Origin: Adineta vaga
Taxonomy: Eukaryota > Rotifera
Reading direction: 5' to 3'
DNA length: 64,000 nt
NCBI GenBank assembly: GCA_021613535.1
Contig: CP075496.1
Location: forward strand, 620,001-684,000
Part shown: one piece after another, positions 24,138 to 36,878 of the stretch
Layout of the letters: each line of letters begins with the position of its first letter
How positions within the stretch are numbered: the stretch's first letter is position 1
Made by a program: the position numbers and the translations under genes
The notes under the pieces: generated by a model
The model's database searches: none
Seen by the model: the letters and a program-made list of their open reading frames with translations, nothing else
What the model was told of the DNA's origin: nothing

Positions 24138-25115
24138 TTAAACAATATCAATAAATTGTGTTAATGACATTTCTTGTTCATTATTTTGAATAATCATATT
24201 ATCTTTATAAATAATTGTTGAAGATTGATCTTGAAAATTTGATTCTTGTCTTCTTTTTAATAATGAATAAACATTAATTGATAATTTCTCTTTCATATCT
24301 TTAATAAAATTTGATTTTTCAATAATTTTTGGAAAATTTTCAATTGAAACCGAAGCAATTCCAATCATATTCACAAAATCATTTGAACGATATGTTAAAA
24401 AATTCTGTTGACCAAAAATTGAAATAATTGTTTGACGAACATTTAAATATGATTCATAAATACAAACTAAATTAAAAATAACTAAACCACCATTTGGATG
24501 AATTGAATTTTTTAATTGATTAAAAAATTCTTGTGTTTTCATATGAGAAGGTAAACCTGAATTGAAATCATATGCATCAAAAAAGATTAAATCATAAAAC
24601 ATTGTTTTAGATAAATTCGTTAAAAATTTTCTTCCATCAGTAAGAAATATTTTCATATTTAAATCTTGTTGAAAATCAAAATATTTCTGTGCGATTTCAT
24701 AAACTAATGGATCTATTTCAATAATTGTAAGAAATGCTTGAGGATAAAGTTTTCTTAATGCTCGTGGAAGTGTTCCACCACCTAAACCAATAATTAAAAT
24801 ATGTTTTTCATTTAAATTAAAAGGATAATGAATTAATGAAAGAATCATTAATTGAATATAATTAACACATGGATAATCTTTATGTTTTAAATCAATTTGT
24901 GCTTGTGAACCATTTGATAAACTATTAAAACGCATTAATCTTTTCGATCCACATTGACTAACGATAATTAAAGAATTATATTTTGATTTTTGTTGAAAAA
25001 GAATTTTTTCACGATGAAATGAAAAGAATAAATGAAATATTAAATAAAAACCAATTGAAAATATTCGAATAAACTTTCTAAACATATGACGAACGATATG
25101 CATCAATGATTTCAT
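24138..25115 (-). CDS. Spermidine synthase-fold methyltransferase-like protein, membrane-anchored
   Basis: A single minus-strand exon of 325 codons. Residues 15-35 form a hydrophobic anchor (IRIFSIGFYLIFHLFFSF). The nucleotide-binding motif ILIIGLGGGTLPRALRK, the acidic loop TIIEIDPLVYEIA, and YDLIFFDAYD match the spermidine synthase / PF01564 fold, which is also found in METTL13-type methyltransferases. The gatekeeping DxxD-type polyamine residues are not clearly conserved (FFDAYDFNSGLP), so methyltransferase activity is as likely as polyamine synthesis. It is convergent with the glycosyltransferase gene. Confidence 0.75.
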   Translation of the reverse strand: MKSLMHIVRHMFRKFIRIFSIGFYLIFHLFFSFHREKILFQQKSKYNSLIIVSQCGSKRLMRFNSLSNGSQAQIDLKHKDYPCVNYIQLMILSLIHYPFNLNEKHILIIGLGGGTLPRALRKLYPQAFLTIIEIDPLVYEIAQKYFDFQQDLNMKIFLTDGRKFLTNLSKTMFYDLIFFDAYDFNSGLPSHMKTQEFFNQLKNSIHPNGGLVIFNLVCIYESYLNVRQTIISIFGQQNFLTYRSNDFVNMIGIASVSIENFPKIIEKSNFIKDMKEKLSINVYSLLKRRQESNFQDQSSTIIYKDNMIIQNNEQEMSLTQFIDIV

Positions 25116-26348
25116 TGCAATATTTTCATGTACCTTTAGATTCTTTTCATATCGAATGATTGAAAAGATTCTTTCTTCTTTCTTCTCTCTTTTCTTTTTC
25201 TTTTGTTTTTTTCATACGAAGAAAAATGGAAATTTAATTATACAGAAATTGTAAAACATAGGCAATGGAGAATGATAGAAGATTTATCTACAGAGAATGA
25301 AATAACGTTTTCATTAAAAAGTTTATTAAATTTTCAAATAATAAATGTTCTTTTTTATCCAATAGATTTAATAAAATAAGTTTGATTATATTATTTACAC
25401 GTTCAATAAATGATTTTTGTTTTATTTCATTAAAAAATCGTTTTAATTTTGATAAAAATATCTTGGAGAATCTTTATAGATAATTCAAATGTTATTCTTA
25501 AAAAATCTTTCTATAACAACATGTTGATTTACTTGGAAAGAAAATCTTTTTCAAATGTTTCTTATTGATTAAAAATCTTTTTTTGCGTAGAACAAAAACA
25601 AAGGTTGACATGAAATGTGAGAGAAAATGATTGTTTCCATTCGGAAATGAGGAATTCTAATAAAAGCACAATATAAATCCCAGAGGTAGTCTCTACTTTT
25701 TTTTGTTTTAGTAAAAAAACAACAATTGAAACGACTTTTTCTCTTCTATTCGATAATAAATGAATAAAAGAATCTTCTTTTGTTTTCTTCTCAATCCTAT
25801 AAATATGTATGTATTCATTAAACGATGAGTTCTATTTTATTAGTTTTCTTTTTGATCAAATGAATCAACAAAAGACAAAGTAAACGATGTCATTTTCTGT
25901 TTGATCATTTTATGTAAACAGATTTCTATTAGGAATATTGATTAATAATAGATATTAGTTTCGGAAAGAAATATCAGCAGGAATCTATTAATAAAGAAAA
26001 GTTCTGGCTATTATCTTTTGAAAATCTCTATAGAGTTGGAAGTGTTACTTTCTTTTGAATAATCTTTTTGTTTTTCATTATTTATGAAAATGAAAAAGAT
26101 ATTTATATTCTAATTGTCATGTCTTCAAGATTTTATTGTCTTATAACACGAACTCTATTGATTAAAAAGAAGAAAAAGAAAAAGAAAAACGGAAATGATT
26201 TGTACTTTTCTTCTTAATCAATAGAAAAGAAAATCTTGTTGTTTTCTTCTTCTTCTTATTTCTTTTATATTAAAACACGATCGAAATAAGAAGAAATATT
26301 TCTTCTGATAATCAATCTGAAATCATTTTCTTTTCCTTAAGACTTACA
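25116..26348. other. Intergenic, AT-rich, no gene seen
   Basis: This 1.2 kb stretch between divergent genes should hold both promoters. It contains A-rich and T-rich strings (for example 26,170-26,188 and 26,244-26,262). No repeat copy or RNA gene is recognised. Confidence 0.45.
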
Positions 26349-27216
26349 ATGATATACGGAGTGGGTTTTAATATTCTTTTCTTTCTTACATCAATTTTAA
26401 CTCTTGTTCTTGCTAATGGTAAGTTTAAATTAATTTCTTTTCAGAATAAAATATCTTCTCATTTTAATTTAGGTCAAAATTCTCTGAATGTAAAATGTGA
26501 CGAAGATACAATAAATATGCATATGCTTCAATGTTATAAAGAATTTATTGATGGAACAATTGATGTAACATCACCTGAAAATGCTTATTATATGGAAGGA
26601 GCATTACTTTGCCAGTTTGTTTTATTTTATATGAAAGAAAATGTCTTTGTTCGCTTTTTTTTAGAGCTTATAATAAAAGTTCACCGTATCGTCGATGTCT
26701 TTATTCAATATTTGAACCTGATGAAGTTTGTTCAGCTGATCGTTTTCCATTTTCATATGAATATTCAAAAATCTATTGGAAATTGGTTATGAGTTCATGT
26801 GGTGTTACAACTGGTACGAAAAGAATCATCTTTTCTCTTTTTTATTTAAAAAAGAAATCGTCTTTTTTTTTTCTAGGTGGATCTTGTCATCCATCACGAT
26901 TAAGTCAACAAGCATTGATTAAATGTCATTATTCATTTGATGATAAATATCCAACAAAATGTCGGTTAGTTAAAATGAATAAAAAAATGTTTTTCTTTTT
27001 CTTTTCGAAAAACTTCTTTTCTTTATCTTTTTAAGAGAATTTTTAAATTCAGTTCAATGTATGGAAAAACATGAAATGGATTTAATTCCATTAACATATG
27101 GATCTGAATGTTCAAGAAATAAAGCTTTTTATTATTATTATGGAGATCTTGCTGCACGTCTTCAATTAGCTGTCAATGTTTGCGAACAAGAATCAGCTTT
27201 GTCTCAAAAGAAATAA
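26349..27216 (+). CDS. Secreted cysteine-rich protein, family not recognised
   Basis: Five exons (26349-26418, 26473-26614, 26665-26813, 26877-26964, 27036-27216) total 630 nt, which closes as 209 aa. Residues 1-23 form a signal peptide. The mature part carries about eleven cysteines (VKCDED, LQCYKEF, ALLCQ, YRRCLYS, DEVCSAD, SSCGV, GSCHP, IKCHY, TKCRE, VQCMEK, SECSRN, VNVCEQ) in a mostly helical background. This spacing recalls DUF19-like helical secreted proteins of nematodes, but I cannot claim that family. A secreted or extracellular role is likely. Confidence 0.65.
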
Positions 27217-30054
27217 AACAATTCATTTGATTCCAAAGATTTTCTTCTTTAATTTCTTCATTAATAAAACATCTAACAATTCCTTCATCATTCAAAATAG
27301 TTTTTGTTTTGTTTATCGAATCATTTGTCTTCACATTTTCATCAAAGTGTTACATGATAAAGAGAAAGAAAATAGAGAACATTGATAAAAATAATCAACA
27401 AATAGAAAATAGATTCGAATGTTCTTGTTTGAAAATAAACTAAAGATTTATTTCAAAAGAATAGACAAGAAACTAGATAAATAAATATTTCGAATAGTTT
27501 TTCATTAAGTTAAATAATTTCAATTATTTGACTTTTGTAAATATTTTAAACGATAGATTATATTTGAAAGGAAGATAATTTTACTGATATATAAATGAAT
27601 GTTTATAAATTACAAAGTTGTGTTTGCAATTCATTGGAATCACAACAGACTTGATAATTGTTTCATTATTTGTATAATCATAGGATCATAACAGTGCGAG
27701 TTAACATTAAAAACGAAGAAAATACATGTGAATTTATCGCGAAGCAAGCGAAAGAAAAACAAAAAAACAACAGTTACAAATACGAAGAAAAAAATATATA
27801 TAGAAATAAAAGAACAAGTTATTTAGATGCGTCCATGTTACCTTGAAATTGGTGACGTGAATATTAGACTACTAACATCCTAATTTTCATAATATATTTG
27901 TGTTACATATACATGTCAAGCTTGAAATTTATATTCAATTGAAACTTCATGTTGACTATTTCGAATCAGGGCGGGCGCGGATGGGGAGGAGATTAAATCC
28001 AAGTTTCAAGCTTGATACTACTGTTCATATGTTTCAATATTTATATCGAACGAAATTAAATGGATAATTATCATGATTTGATGGTTATTAGTTAATGAGT
28101 TCCTGTTTCAACTGAAAGTTATTCGTTTTTATTGTTAAGATTAATCATAATTCTTGAGTATGCAGATGAGAGTGGTAAGAGTGATTGAAAATATAAATCA
28201 AAATTATGAAAACACATTCAGTTATATTCTGATTCAAACGCGAAGAATTACACGTATAGATTTAATATAGATAAATACAATATTTTTGCAATCGAACGTC
28301 TGTGATAATATAAATAAGCCATACCTGATTACATCATTAGAAAAGAAATTCAAAAATCGTAGATAAGATATTTTTGAATTCGAAAAAACGGTCTCTTTAA
28401 AAGGGACACATTAATCATCAAATCATCAGTACAGAAGAAAGAGCTGACATCGATCGATTATATGGATACAAAGGTAAGAAAACATACGTGACCGATTTTG
28501 ATCAAAGGAACGTCGATTTGGACGTTTTCATAGTCGCTGATGATTTCAGTATAAACAAGTTAACTACAGAAAACATAAATTAATCGATGACTCGTTCGAG
28601 AAAATGCATGTATAAAGAAAATAAAAAACATTGCAATTCATTAGAATGACAAATAAAAATATGTATTCAAAGAAAAGGGATGATTCTTCAAATAATATTT
28701 AAGCGAGTATAATAGACTAATACATAGGCTTTTGATTGGCACAGGAAAATCACATGGTATAGAGAGAAAACTAATAAATGAAAATAAAAAACGGAGAAAA
28801 AAAACGCATTCACTACAGCCTTTATATAAATAAGATTCATAATTTGGATATTCATGTTATTATAACCAATCACCAGTTATACGGACGAAAAGGTAAGTCA
28901 ATGTTACCAATTTCCAATCATCAGAATAACAATTTAATTAAAACATAGTACATTGCTCTATTATTAACAATTGCAAAATGTCGTTTGATTGAAAATCATA
29001 CTGAAGTTTTCAAAAAACAAATCTTCTATTTATCCCGAGAAGTGAACACCAACAGAAAACTAATTTACCCTCATAAACCATCGTGTTTCTTTGCCGTTCC
29101 TTCATACTATTTTATTGGCTAGAATGATACTAATATCTCTATATTTAATAATAGAAATTGTATAAATTCTCTTTTCTGAAAAAAAGAGTTACAGGGCGTT
29201 AAAAATGCTTAAAGGTTTTTTGTTTGAATAATCCAATCAGAGTACAACAAAATGTTATCCTTGAAAATTCTTTGTATTTTACCTCAGAAAACATTGAAAC
29301 CGAGGTAATCGGAGTCGAGGAACACGAAACTGATTTTAGTTCTATAAAACTTTTTTGGATCAATTTTTTGTACTGGAGAAGTTCTCTTTTCATCAAAATA
29401 ACGATTTGTTTATGAGGATGGCTGAAGGATTAAATATTAAATAGATGCGTAATTTTATGCAATTGTCAACGGGAGAATTATTTCCTGAATTGCTATGCAT
29501 AGAATACATTATGGTGTGACTCCTCAAAGATTATCGTTCTTTGGAAATTTTATCATGAAATTTTTTCTTGTAAAGGCTCAACCAAAACTTAACAAGTCAC
29601 TGTTTAAACATATTTCTATACTAATCTTGTCAGAATATTAGACACGTAATAAAGAACAAAGAAAAATTCTTAAATTAGAACCGATCTCAAAAAGACATGC
29701 GTCAGGACAGTCCAACTGGGTTTCTAGCAAAAACTGTCAAATGATCTTCTAACTGAGATTGATCAATTTCACTAGGCCTCAGATCGATTGAATGGCGTCC
29801 AGTCTTAATTGGGTACATATAATGGTCTTTTAAATTTAAATATGTATTTAGAAAAAAAAATGGAATTTATTTCGAACTTGGATCAGGGAACATCTCCGAT
29901 CTGCGGCATATGTGACACCACTGTAAGGGGGATTTTGTGTGAAGTCATGATTTTTTTAAAGGATATGAATGTGCAGAATACTCTTCTGATTCTTTCAGAA
30001 AAAGGTTCACGAATCCACCGGATGATCTTTATTTATCTGTTTATTTCTAGTCAA
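27217..30054. other. Intergenic, 2.8 kb, no gene seen
   Basis: No frame with a recognisable domain. A short repeat with inverted ends lies at 27,914-28,024. The right end has an acceptor-like TTTCTAG at 30,044-30,050, four bases before the Hint gene start codon, so a 5' leader exon or a trans-splice site probably lies here. Confidence 0.45.
27914..28024 (+). repeat. Short repeat with inverted ends and G-rich core (family 2)
   Basis: The ends CAAGCTTGAAA and TTTCAAGCTTG are inverted copies. The core has a G-rich run (GGGCGGGCGCGGATGGGGAG). The right end, reading TTCAAG...ACTACTG, recurs at about 14,253-14,273 and, reversed, at about 23,732-23,775, where another G-rich run follows. Confidence 0.45.
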
Positions 30055-33000
30055 ATGGCATCGAATTCATGGCCGTCATTAGTCGCTAGTTTATTCGTCT
30101 TATTTTGTATCGGCTTAGTGGGAGGTACTATTGTTATTGCTCTCATTCCAGTATATCTGCAACATTGGGGAGATGATATTGATATTAACACCAACACCAG
30201 TAAGAACTATTTCAATTCGTATTACATATGAATACAATTTCATTCTTTACTTATTCAGATGCACAAGTTTATGCTTTGAGTTATATTACAAATTCGAGAA
30301 ATCCAACTTCATACTCAATAAATAACATGAATGCATTAAGTTTACAGGTAATTTATGTCATTTTTCTTTAATATTTTCTAATTCTTCATATTTTGATTAC
30401 TAGTTAAATCAAGCCTTGAATCTTAAAGAATTGGTAACATTGACAGCTAAGTATGTTCCGCCGACGGATAGCAACAGAAAAAAAAGAGCGTACGTTCGTT
30501 AGTAAAGTTTTTATGAGATAAATTTTGTTTTATTGAAGAACAACTGAATGTGCAAGCGGACGAAAACCAACAAATGGCATGTTTGAAACTGAATTTCGAA
30601 TTGACTACTCGAAAGTATGTCGTACACAAGCATGTCAACAAAACCTGATCGATAAAGTTGTTTCACACATCACGACACTTTTTCCATCACTCCACATATC
30701 ACTTAATTTATCCAACGATACTACAATCAGTCTCTCATTGAATTACTGCTTGCTACAATCAGCAGTTAGCACAACTACAACTCAAAGTACGTATATGCAT
30801 AGTTTCAATAGTATCACAACAATTACTAATACCATCCTAGTTTTTCATACACTCTATATAACTATATCACTCTAACTAGTTTATAAAATATGTCGGAAAA
30901 AAATCAAATGAGGTTCTATATCAATGTTTATACATGTTTCATTCGGTTTTTAGAAACTTCAACAACAAAAACTGCCAATCAGCCAAACACAACTATATCA
31001 ACTACTACACCGACAATAGTTACAGCTACAACTACTACACTGACAATAGTTACAGCTACAACTACTACACCGACAATAATTACAGCTACAACTACTACAC
31101 CGACAATAATTACATCTACAACTACGACAGCAACCTCAACATCAACGTCGACAACAACAACCGGTAATTAATGATAGAATCACAATGACTTGCGCATTAG
31201 TTACCTTGTTTATTTATCATAAGTTGTTCAGGAAATACTTCGAAATGTACAGAAGTTCGACAGGAGGTACAGAGAGTACGAGATAATAATCGACACCAGC
31301 ATTCATATAATATTTTGAATTATTCATAAATAACGATCGTCGAGGAACACTTTCTCAGCGTTCGACTAATTTTAATATCATATTATATCTATCGAACCCC
31401 AATAATACGCTTTGAAAAAGGGTAAATTCGCATTAGGTTACAGCACCATCCGATTGCACCCAAATATTTCTACTTGAGACCGTAAACATAACGAATAGAA
31501 AGTTCGAAGACGAAAGCTCGTACTGAAGATTAAAGTAATATTTTTGGTCAATTTCATGGTCCTGAATTCCAATCGATCGATTTCATTTTCATCGAGTCTC
31601 ATTCGTCGATTTTTTTAAAATTATGATTTGACCTTTGATCCTATACGATGAGTCATACAAAAAACGTTTTCTTCATTTGGATGCCTTTGGCCTTTAACCG
31701 TAACACAGAAAGATAGATACATAAACTATTTTTTTCATATGATCTCCCTTTCAGCCAAGGGAGTAATTATAGTTTGTAAAAGCATTTGTTTTCATTTTTC
31801 TTAGTACCACTTTGTTCAAATGGAATTAAAGATCATGATGAAACTGATATTGATTGTGGTGGTGTGACCTGCAGTAAACCATGTGCGCTCACTCAAGTGT
31901 GCGCAACCAATGCAGATTGTGCCAATAACAACTGTCATACTATACAGAAAACATGTCAAGGTCGGTGAATATTTTCAATAGTATTTTTTCTTTGACCATT
32001 TACGCATAAAGAATACAGATGAATTTGATCACGGCATATTTAATAGAGAAACATATTACCCGAAGATATTCTTATCTCTACAAAAGTGGTACAAACGGTG
32101 TATCACTCGCCTTTAGGGATTTATGTTTAATTAAAACCTTTCTGAAATTATTACTATATTAATCTAAAACATGAGATACCTCTGGAAGTGCATCACAAAA
32201 GCTAGATCTTTGTATCTAGTTTGCGTATCAATTATTAGAGAAACGCCGATAAATAAAAGACAAAGTCTTATGTGAAAAAACTTGGATTATAGCTAAATTT
32301 CATACAATAAAATTCTTCTATGACAAACTTTGGTCAGGCGCAGAATGATTTCATATTATTTATCTCTAAGATTAGAATATTTTTTATGAATAGTGAAACA
32401 CCATGCAAAACAAACAGAATGAATTGTGGTATAGATTGAATTCTAACAAGCTAGACCTACTGATTACATACATCGATTTTCGATATAACATTTATGTACT
32501 ATCGGAGAGTAACTATTTTCATCTTTGCAAAGGGAAAATGGATACCGTCAGATTATTTATGGGATCTGAATTTTATTCACTTTCATCAAGGCGAAGAGAT
32601 CTGAATTTATTTTTTCGTTGCAAATCCATATCTATATATATATATACATGTATATATAATGTTCAATGCGTGTTTCTCTGTGTCGAGTCAATGGTTAGGA
32701 GTGAAAGATGAAGAATGAAAGAGCCTAAAATAGTAAAGGTGCGAGTATTTGTGCTTAAAACACAAAAAGATATTTGAATGAGAAATGTAGGATATTGTAA
32801 GAGTATATCATAGGATACATCTATGGAATTGACGTGCATGTACATAGTAAATTCTTGATTGTCTCTACTCCATTAAAGTTTTAAAACAAATTTAAAAGTT
32901 TCAAAGAAAAATAGCCCTGCAGTTTGCACCGGAACTCGCGAGTATTCTATACTGCGAAGAACGATTGTAAGTTTTTATCAACTTTATTAGAGTTTTGTGT

Positions 33001-34099
33001 AATTGAAAACCTTCTAATGAGTTTACTGCGCCTTAATAACCATACTCTGATATTCATCAGGATCTTAAGATGGATAGTATGATTGAAGTTCACGAATCAA
33101 GGGATATCATAATTATTGATGATATATATATATATATATATATTGATTAAATAATGCGTAATTATGTTAATTATTTTTAGAACCATCATGTAGTGATGGA
33201 AATACTAATAACGGTGAAACAGGTGTGGACTGTGGTGGAACACAATCACCACCATGTGTTAGATGTCCAAACAATCAGGGTTGCCTGCTGGATTCAGATT
33301 GTTTTGACGATGATTGCGACTCGACGAATTACATATGTATTTGTTTTTCGGGTGATGAAATAGTGACATTAGCAGATGGTACCAATAAATGGCTAAAAGA
33401 CACTAAAGTCGGTGAGTTCATCTTGAGTGTATCATATGATGGAACACAAATATATTCAACCGAAGTGATGATGATAGCAAATACTCAGCCAAATTCAACA
33501 GGTTGGTATATTTCAATAGATAATTATTATTTGATGAATTATTTCTTCATTTAGCACTTTTCTATACAATTGAAACAGAAAGTGGTCATAAACTGAGTCT
33601 TTCGCCTGACCATTACATGCGTGTTGAGCATTTTGATTATTTGACAGCAGAACAATTAACTTTGAATCATTCTCTTTATATTGTGATGAATGATGGTTCG
33701 ATTCAATCATCTCGTATTCGTACAATAAATCAGGAATTGAAAACTGGTATTTATAATTTATTTACACTTGATGGAACATTACTCGTTAATAGTATTGCTG
33801 CTTCAACATATATTTCTAATGGATTTGGATCACACCATACAAAACATCGTATTTACACACCAATGCGTATTGGTTATCATTTATCAAAATATTTTGGATT
33901 TCTTCACAAGATCTATATAACAAATGAATATGGACTACATTGGATCGTCACTAAATATATTGAGTATCGTCGTGTTTTCGTCTTCATTGACCAAATCATG
34001 ATGCTCTTAATTAACTTTTTATCGATTGAATTCATTACCTTTTCATTTGGGATAATTTATATCAGTATTGCGAAAAAACGTTCTTATTCGAAATATTGA
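30055..34099 (+). CDS. Membrane protein with mucin stretch, two DCGG repeats and a Hedgehog/intein (Hint) domain
   Basis: Eight exons (30055-30199, 30259-30347, 30404-30489, 30539-30786, 30954-31163, 31805-31960, 33181-33501, 33555-34099) total 1,800 nt and close as 599 aa. Order: signal anchor (about residues 7-33); a globular part with possible SEA-like strands; a Thr-rich mucin-like segment built on a 30-bp minisatellite; two Cys repeats of the ETDIDCGG...C..DC type (TDIDCGG, TGVDCGG); then a Hint domain starting CFSGDEIVTLADG with the motif-B histidine in LSPDH and the terminal strand LLVNSIAASTY. A hydrophobic segment follows near the C terminus (LLINFLSIEFITFSFGIIY). Hint domains cleave themselves at their first Cys, so this protein is predicted to release or lipidate its ectodomain. 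Ligand and target are unknown. Introns 5 and 6 are long (641 and 1,220 bp). Confidence 0.85.
31005..31130 (+). repeat. In-frame 30-bp coding minisatellite
   Basis: About four copies of a 30-bp unit (such as ACTACACCGACAATAGTTAC within each unit) encode TTTPTIVTAT-like decapeptides in the mucin segment of the Hint gene. Copies differ by a few bases. The unit length keeps the frame. Confidence 0.85.
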
Positions 34100-34461
34100 T
34101 TAATTTTATAGAGCGACTGAACTTTTTTTTCCTATGTCTTTTACTTTCGTTATTTGATCCTTTTTGTTCACTAAAGAAAAACTAACAATGATCATATTTA
34201 TCATATATTATTAACATTTTTCTCAACCGAATACATCAAAAACTAACCTTTTCACTTGTCTACAGTTGTTTACATATGTGTAGTTATTTCATCAATAAAA
34301 TGTTTGATCAAAAATATGAATTGATTCATAGTGTGGTTGTGTGACAGAATGGTAGAAGTGATTGAACATGATAAACTAAATTATGAAGATAATCTAAATG
34401 AGATTTTGATTCAAATGATCATGTTTGATCATCTATGTGAATCTACAATAAACTATCAATC

Positions 34462-34522
34462 TTGAGGGTGTAGGTGTGGGTGCACAATAGACAAATACTC
34501 ACGCCCACACTCACACCCTCAA
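34462..34522. repeat. GC-rich hairpin with GGTGTGGGTG motif
   Basis: Left arm TTGAGGGTGTAGGTGTGGG pairs with right arm CCCACACTCACACCCTCAA with two mismatches and a loop of about 20 bases. It lies 240 bp upstream of the UNC93-like start and 360 bp after the Hint gene stop. It could be a terminator-like structure, a tiny element, or an interstitial telomere-like relic. Confidence 0.6.
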
Positions 34523-34760
34523 TTCACTACATGTCTTCTCTGATTTTTCTTTATAAACCAGTATCATTAAATACAGATCTTATTTTCTTCATCTACCTCA
34601 TCATACAATATAATTCACCTGCATAGAGATGAAAGAGTACATGTAAATAGTGCATTGAATATATATCATTCCAGCATTACCTATATATACAATCAATAAA
34701 AAAATTTGAATATTCTATACCGAATATTTGCACATTCATTTTTAGAAAAACATATTTCAA

Positions 34761-36878
34761 ATGGTTGAACAAGAAGAACAAAGAATTAGTAAAAACGATG
34801 GAAATATGAAAAAGAAAACGAAGCGTAATTTCATCATGATCTGTCTTGCTTACGTTTGTGCATATACATCATTGAATGCAGTTATTAGTTTACAATCGAG
34901 TATTAATTCTGATGCAGATATTGGTCTCTATTCATTGGCAACTCTATACGGTAGTTCATTGATCACATCACTATTCTTTACTACTCCTATAGGCTATATT
35001 TTCGGATATAAATGGTCAATTGTTGGTGGACAACTTGGTGCTATGATATATATTGCATGGAATATATATCCAAAACAATGGTTGATGTTTTTGAGTAAGT
35101 ACAAAAGAAAAATCGAATTAGAGAAAATATGTAACTATTTCTGTTCAGCTGCAGGAATATGTGGAATCTTTCGTGCTTGTATGTTCATGGCTCAAGAAGC
35201 TTATGTTTCTGTCCTTGCTGGTGGTGAGAATGAGAATAATGATGATGATAATGATATAAAAACCAAGAAATATTTTAGTATTTTCTTTTCTGCATATCAA
35301 TCAGGTAAATTGGATCGTAATAACTAATTCGATTTCATTTATATATTAACGTGTTAAATTGTAGCGGAAATCTGCGGTAATCTTATCTCATATCTTGTCT
35401 TACGGAACGTTTCAACAAGCACACAAGCAGATGTCAATCAATGTGGAGCAAATTTCTTAGAAAAAGAACATAAAGAACAAGAGACAACTACTAGTCATAT
35501 ATCTCCAACAATTGTATGTATCTTTCACAAATCATTCTTTTTATTGATTATTTAAGAGATACAAACTATTTTAGACATATATCCTCTTCAGCATATTCGC
35601 TGGAGTGACCTTGATATCAATAATATTGGTAATTTTTTTCCTCGATCAAAAACATGATACTAAAAGTTAATATTAATATTCAAGATTTTTTATTGAAGGG
35701 TGGGTGGTTCGAAGGGTGTGTAGCGCAAATCAATAGAATTTTCATCATTAACCTTGAAAACAATAATCAAACCTATTCATCTGATTATATTTCCACTTGA
35801 ATATTGGACAGAATCGTCACAGATCTTCTTCATGGGATCATTTACAAACGTAAGTTGTACATTATCTATTAGTCAAAAATATTGAGGGTGTACAATATAT
35901 GTATGTTGATGAAAGTACTTAATTTAATTATCTTGAATTGAACTGCTCTCGTACAAAATCTTGGATAAATTTCGATAACAATATCTTAGAACATAATAAA
36001 AGATATTGTATGTCTGAGATTTTAATCTAACAATGGTTACTTTCTTTTTTGTACAGAGTTTCATTACCTGTACTATTGGCGTGCAATACGTTGGTACGTA
36101 TATCATTCTACTTTAGTATAATCTTTCATCTAGTTTTCTCATGTATTTCTAGGACTAATTATGACAATGTATGGTGTGACTGTTACTCTCTCTTCGATAG
36201 TTGTCTCTTTTATAGTCAAACGAAAATACAGTCGTCCAGTATGTTTTGCGATCGCAGCACTGTTGAGTTATACAGTATTCATTGTCATGCTGATATAGAA
36301 ACCAACGTCGTCACAAACTTATGTACTCTTCATTCTTCCATGTTTATCAAGTATTTCAACTGGTATTACTGAATCATTTCAGAATAATGATCGTAATGTT
36401 CGAAAGAGCACTTAAATAAAATCTGTTTGAAATCGACGTAAATATCTGGAAGAAATACAAATTTATAATCACTTTATCTTATTAACAAAATTTAAATTCT
36501 TTTTCCAAGAGAAATTTTTCTTTACTCAATAGGCGTACATTTCTGTTAGATATCTTATTAAACATATAGTACGGAATGTTTTTTTCTTCTTTAGCTATGT
36601 ATAGTTCGGTGTTTCCTGACAAGAAAGATACAGCTTTCTCATTGCTGACGTTCGCTCAAACTACAAGCTGTTTGATACTTCTTCTATACACAACTGTATT
36701 ACGTGTTCGCATACAAATTATTCTCCAACTCATTTATCTCACTTTGGCTATGTCGTCTTATATTATCATTACAACTAAACAAAATAGATCTTCAAATAAC
36801 AATGACAATCAACAAACTTCTGTTCTGAACAATATTATCATGATTCCATCGATTAGTAAAACACTATACATTAAATGA
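34761..36878 (+). pseudogene. UNC93-like major-facilitator membrane protein with a nonsense codon
   Basis: Exons spell an UNC93-type protein: FIMICLAYVCAYTSLNAV, SLQSSINSD, LASLYGSS-like LATLYGSSL, CGIFRACMFMAQEAY, AEICGNLISYLVL, the TM exon ending FFLDQKHDTK, then the exon with PLEYWTESSQIFFMGSFTN, SFITCTIGVQYV, GLIMTMYGVTVTLSS, and a last exon with MYSSVFPDKKDTAFSLLTFAQ. UNC93 proteins are multi-pass regulators or chaperones (potassium channel, TLR trafficking). An in-frame TAG at 36296-36298 interrupts MLI-stop-KPTSSQTY; the family has Trp at this place (I/L-W-K-P), so one base change (TGG to TAG) explains it. The reading frame is otherwise preserved on both sides. A broken allele or recent pseudogene fits best. 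Confidence 0.75.

Noticed and set aside
27658-27846. Short open frame on + strand
   Set aside because: Lys/Asn-rich low-complexity frame with no splice signals or motif; likely chance in AT-rich DNA.
29199-29415. Overlapping short frames on both strands
   Set aside because: Mirror-image frames with no domain; chance.
30934-31167. Tyr/Asn-rich frame over the minisatellite
   Set aside because: Using it breaks the frame of the downstream DCGG and Hint exons; the Thr-rich frame closes exactly.
32403-32711. 102-codon open frame inside intron 6 of the Hint gene
   Set aside because: No motif, and it lies in a well-supported intron; ends in an AT microsatellite region.
33122-33143. CRISPR or other ordered array
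   Set aside because: This and the other short-period tracts (TA here, GA at 63,148-63,166, GAA at 60,873-60,899) are simple microsatellites. No repeat-spacer array is present, as expected for animal DNA.
36283-36298. A 15-nt micro-intron removing the UNC93 stop
   Set aside because: GT...AG happens to be present but 15 nt is far below any workable intron, and removal would delete conserved TM residues.
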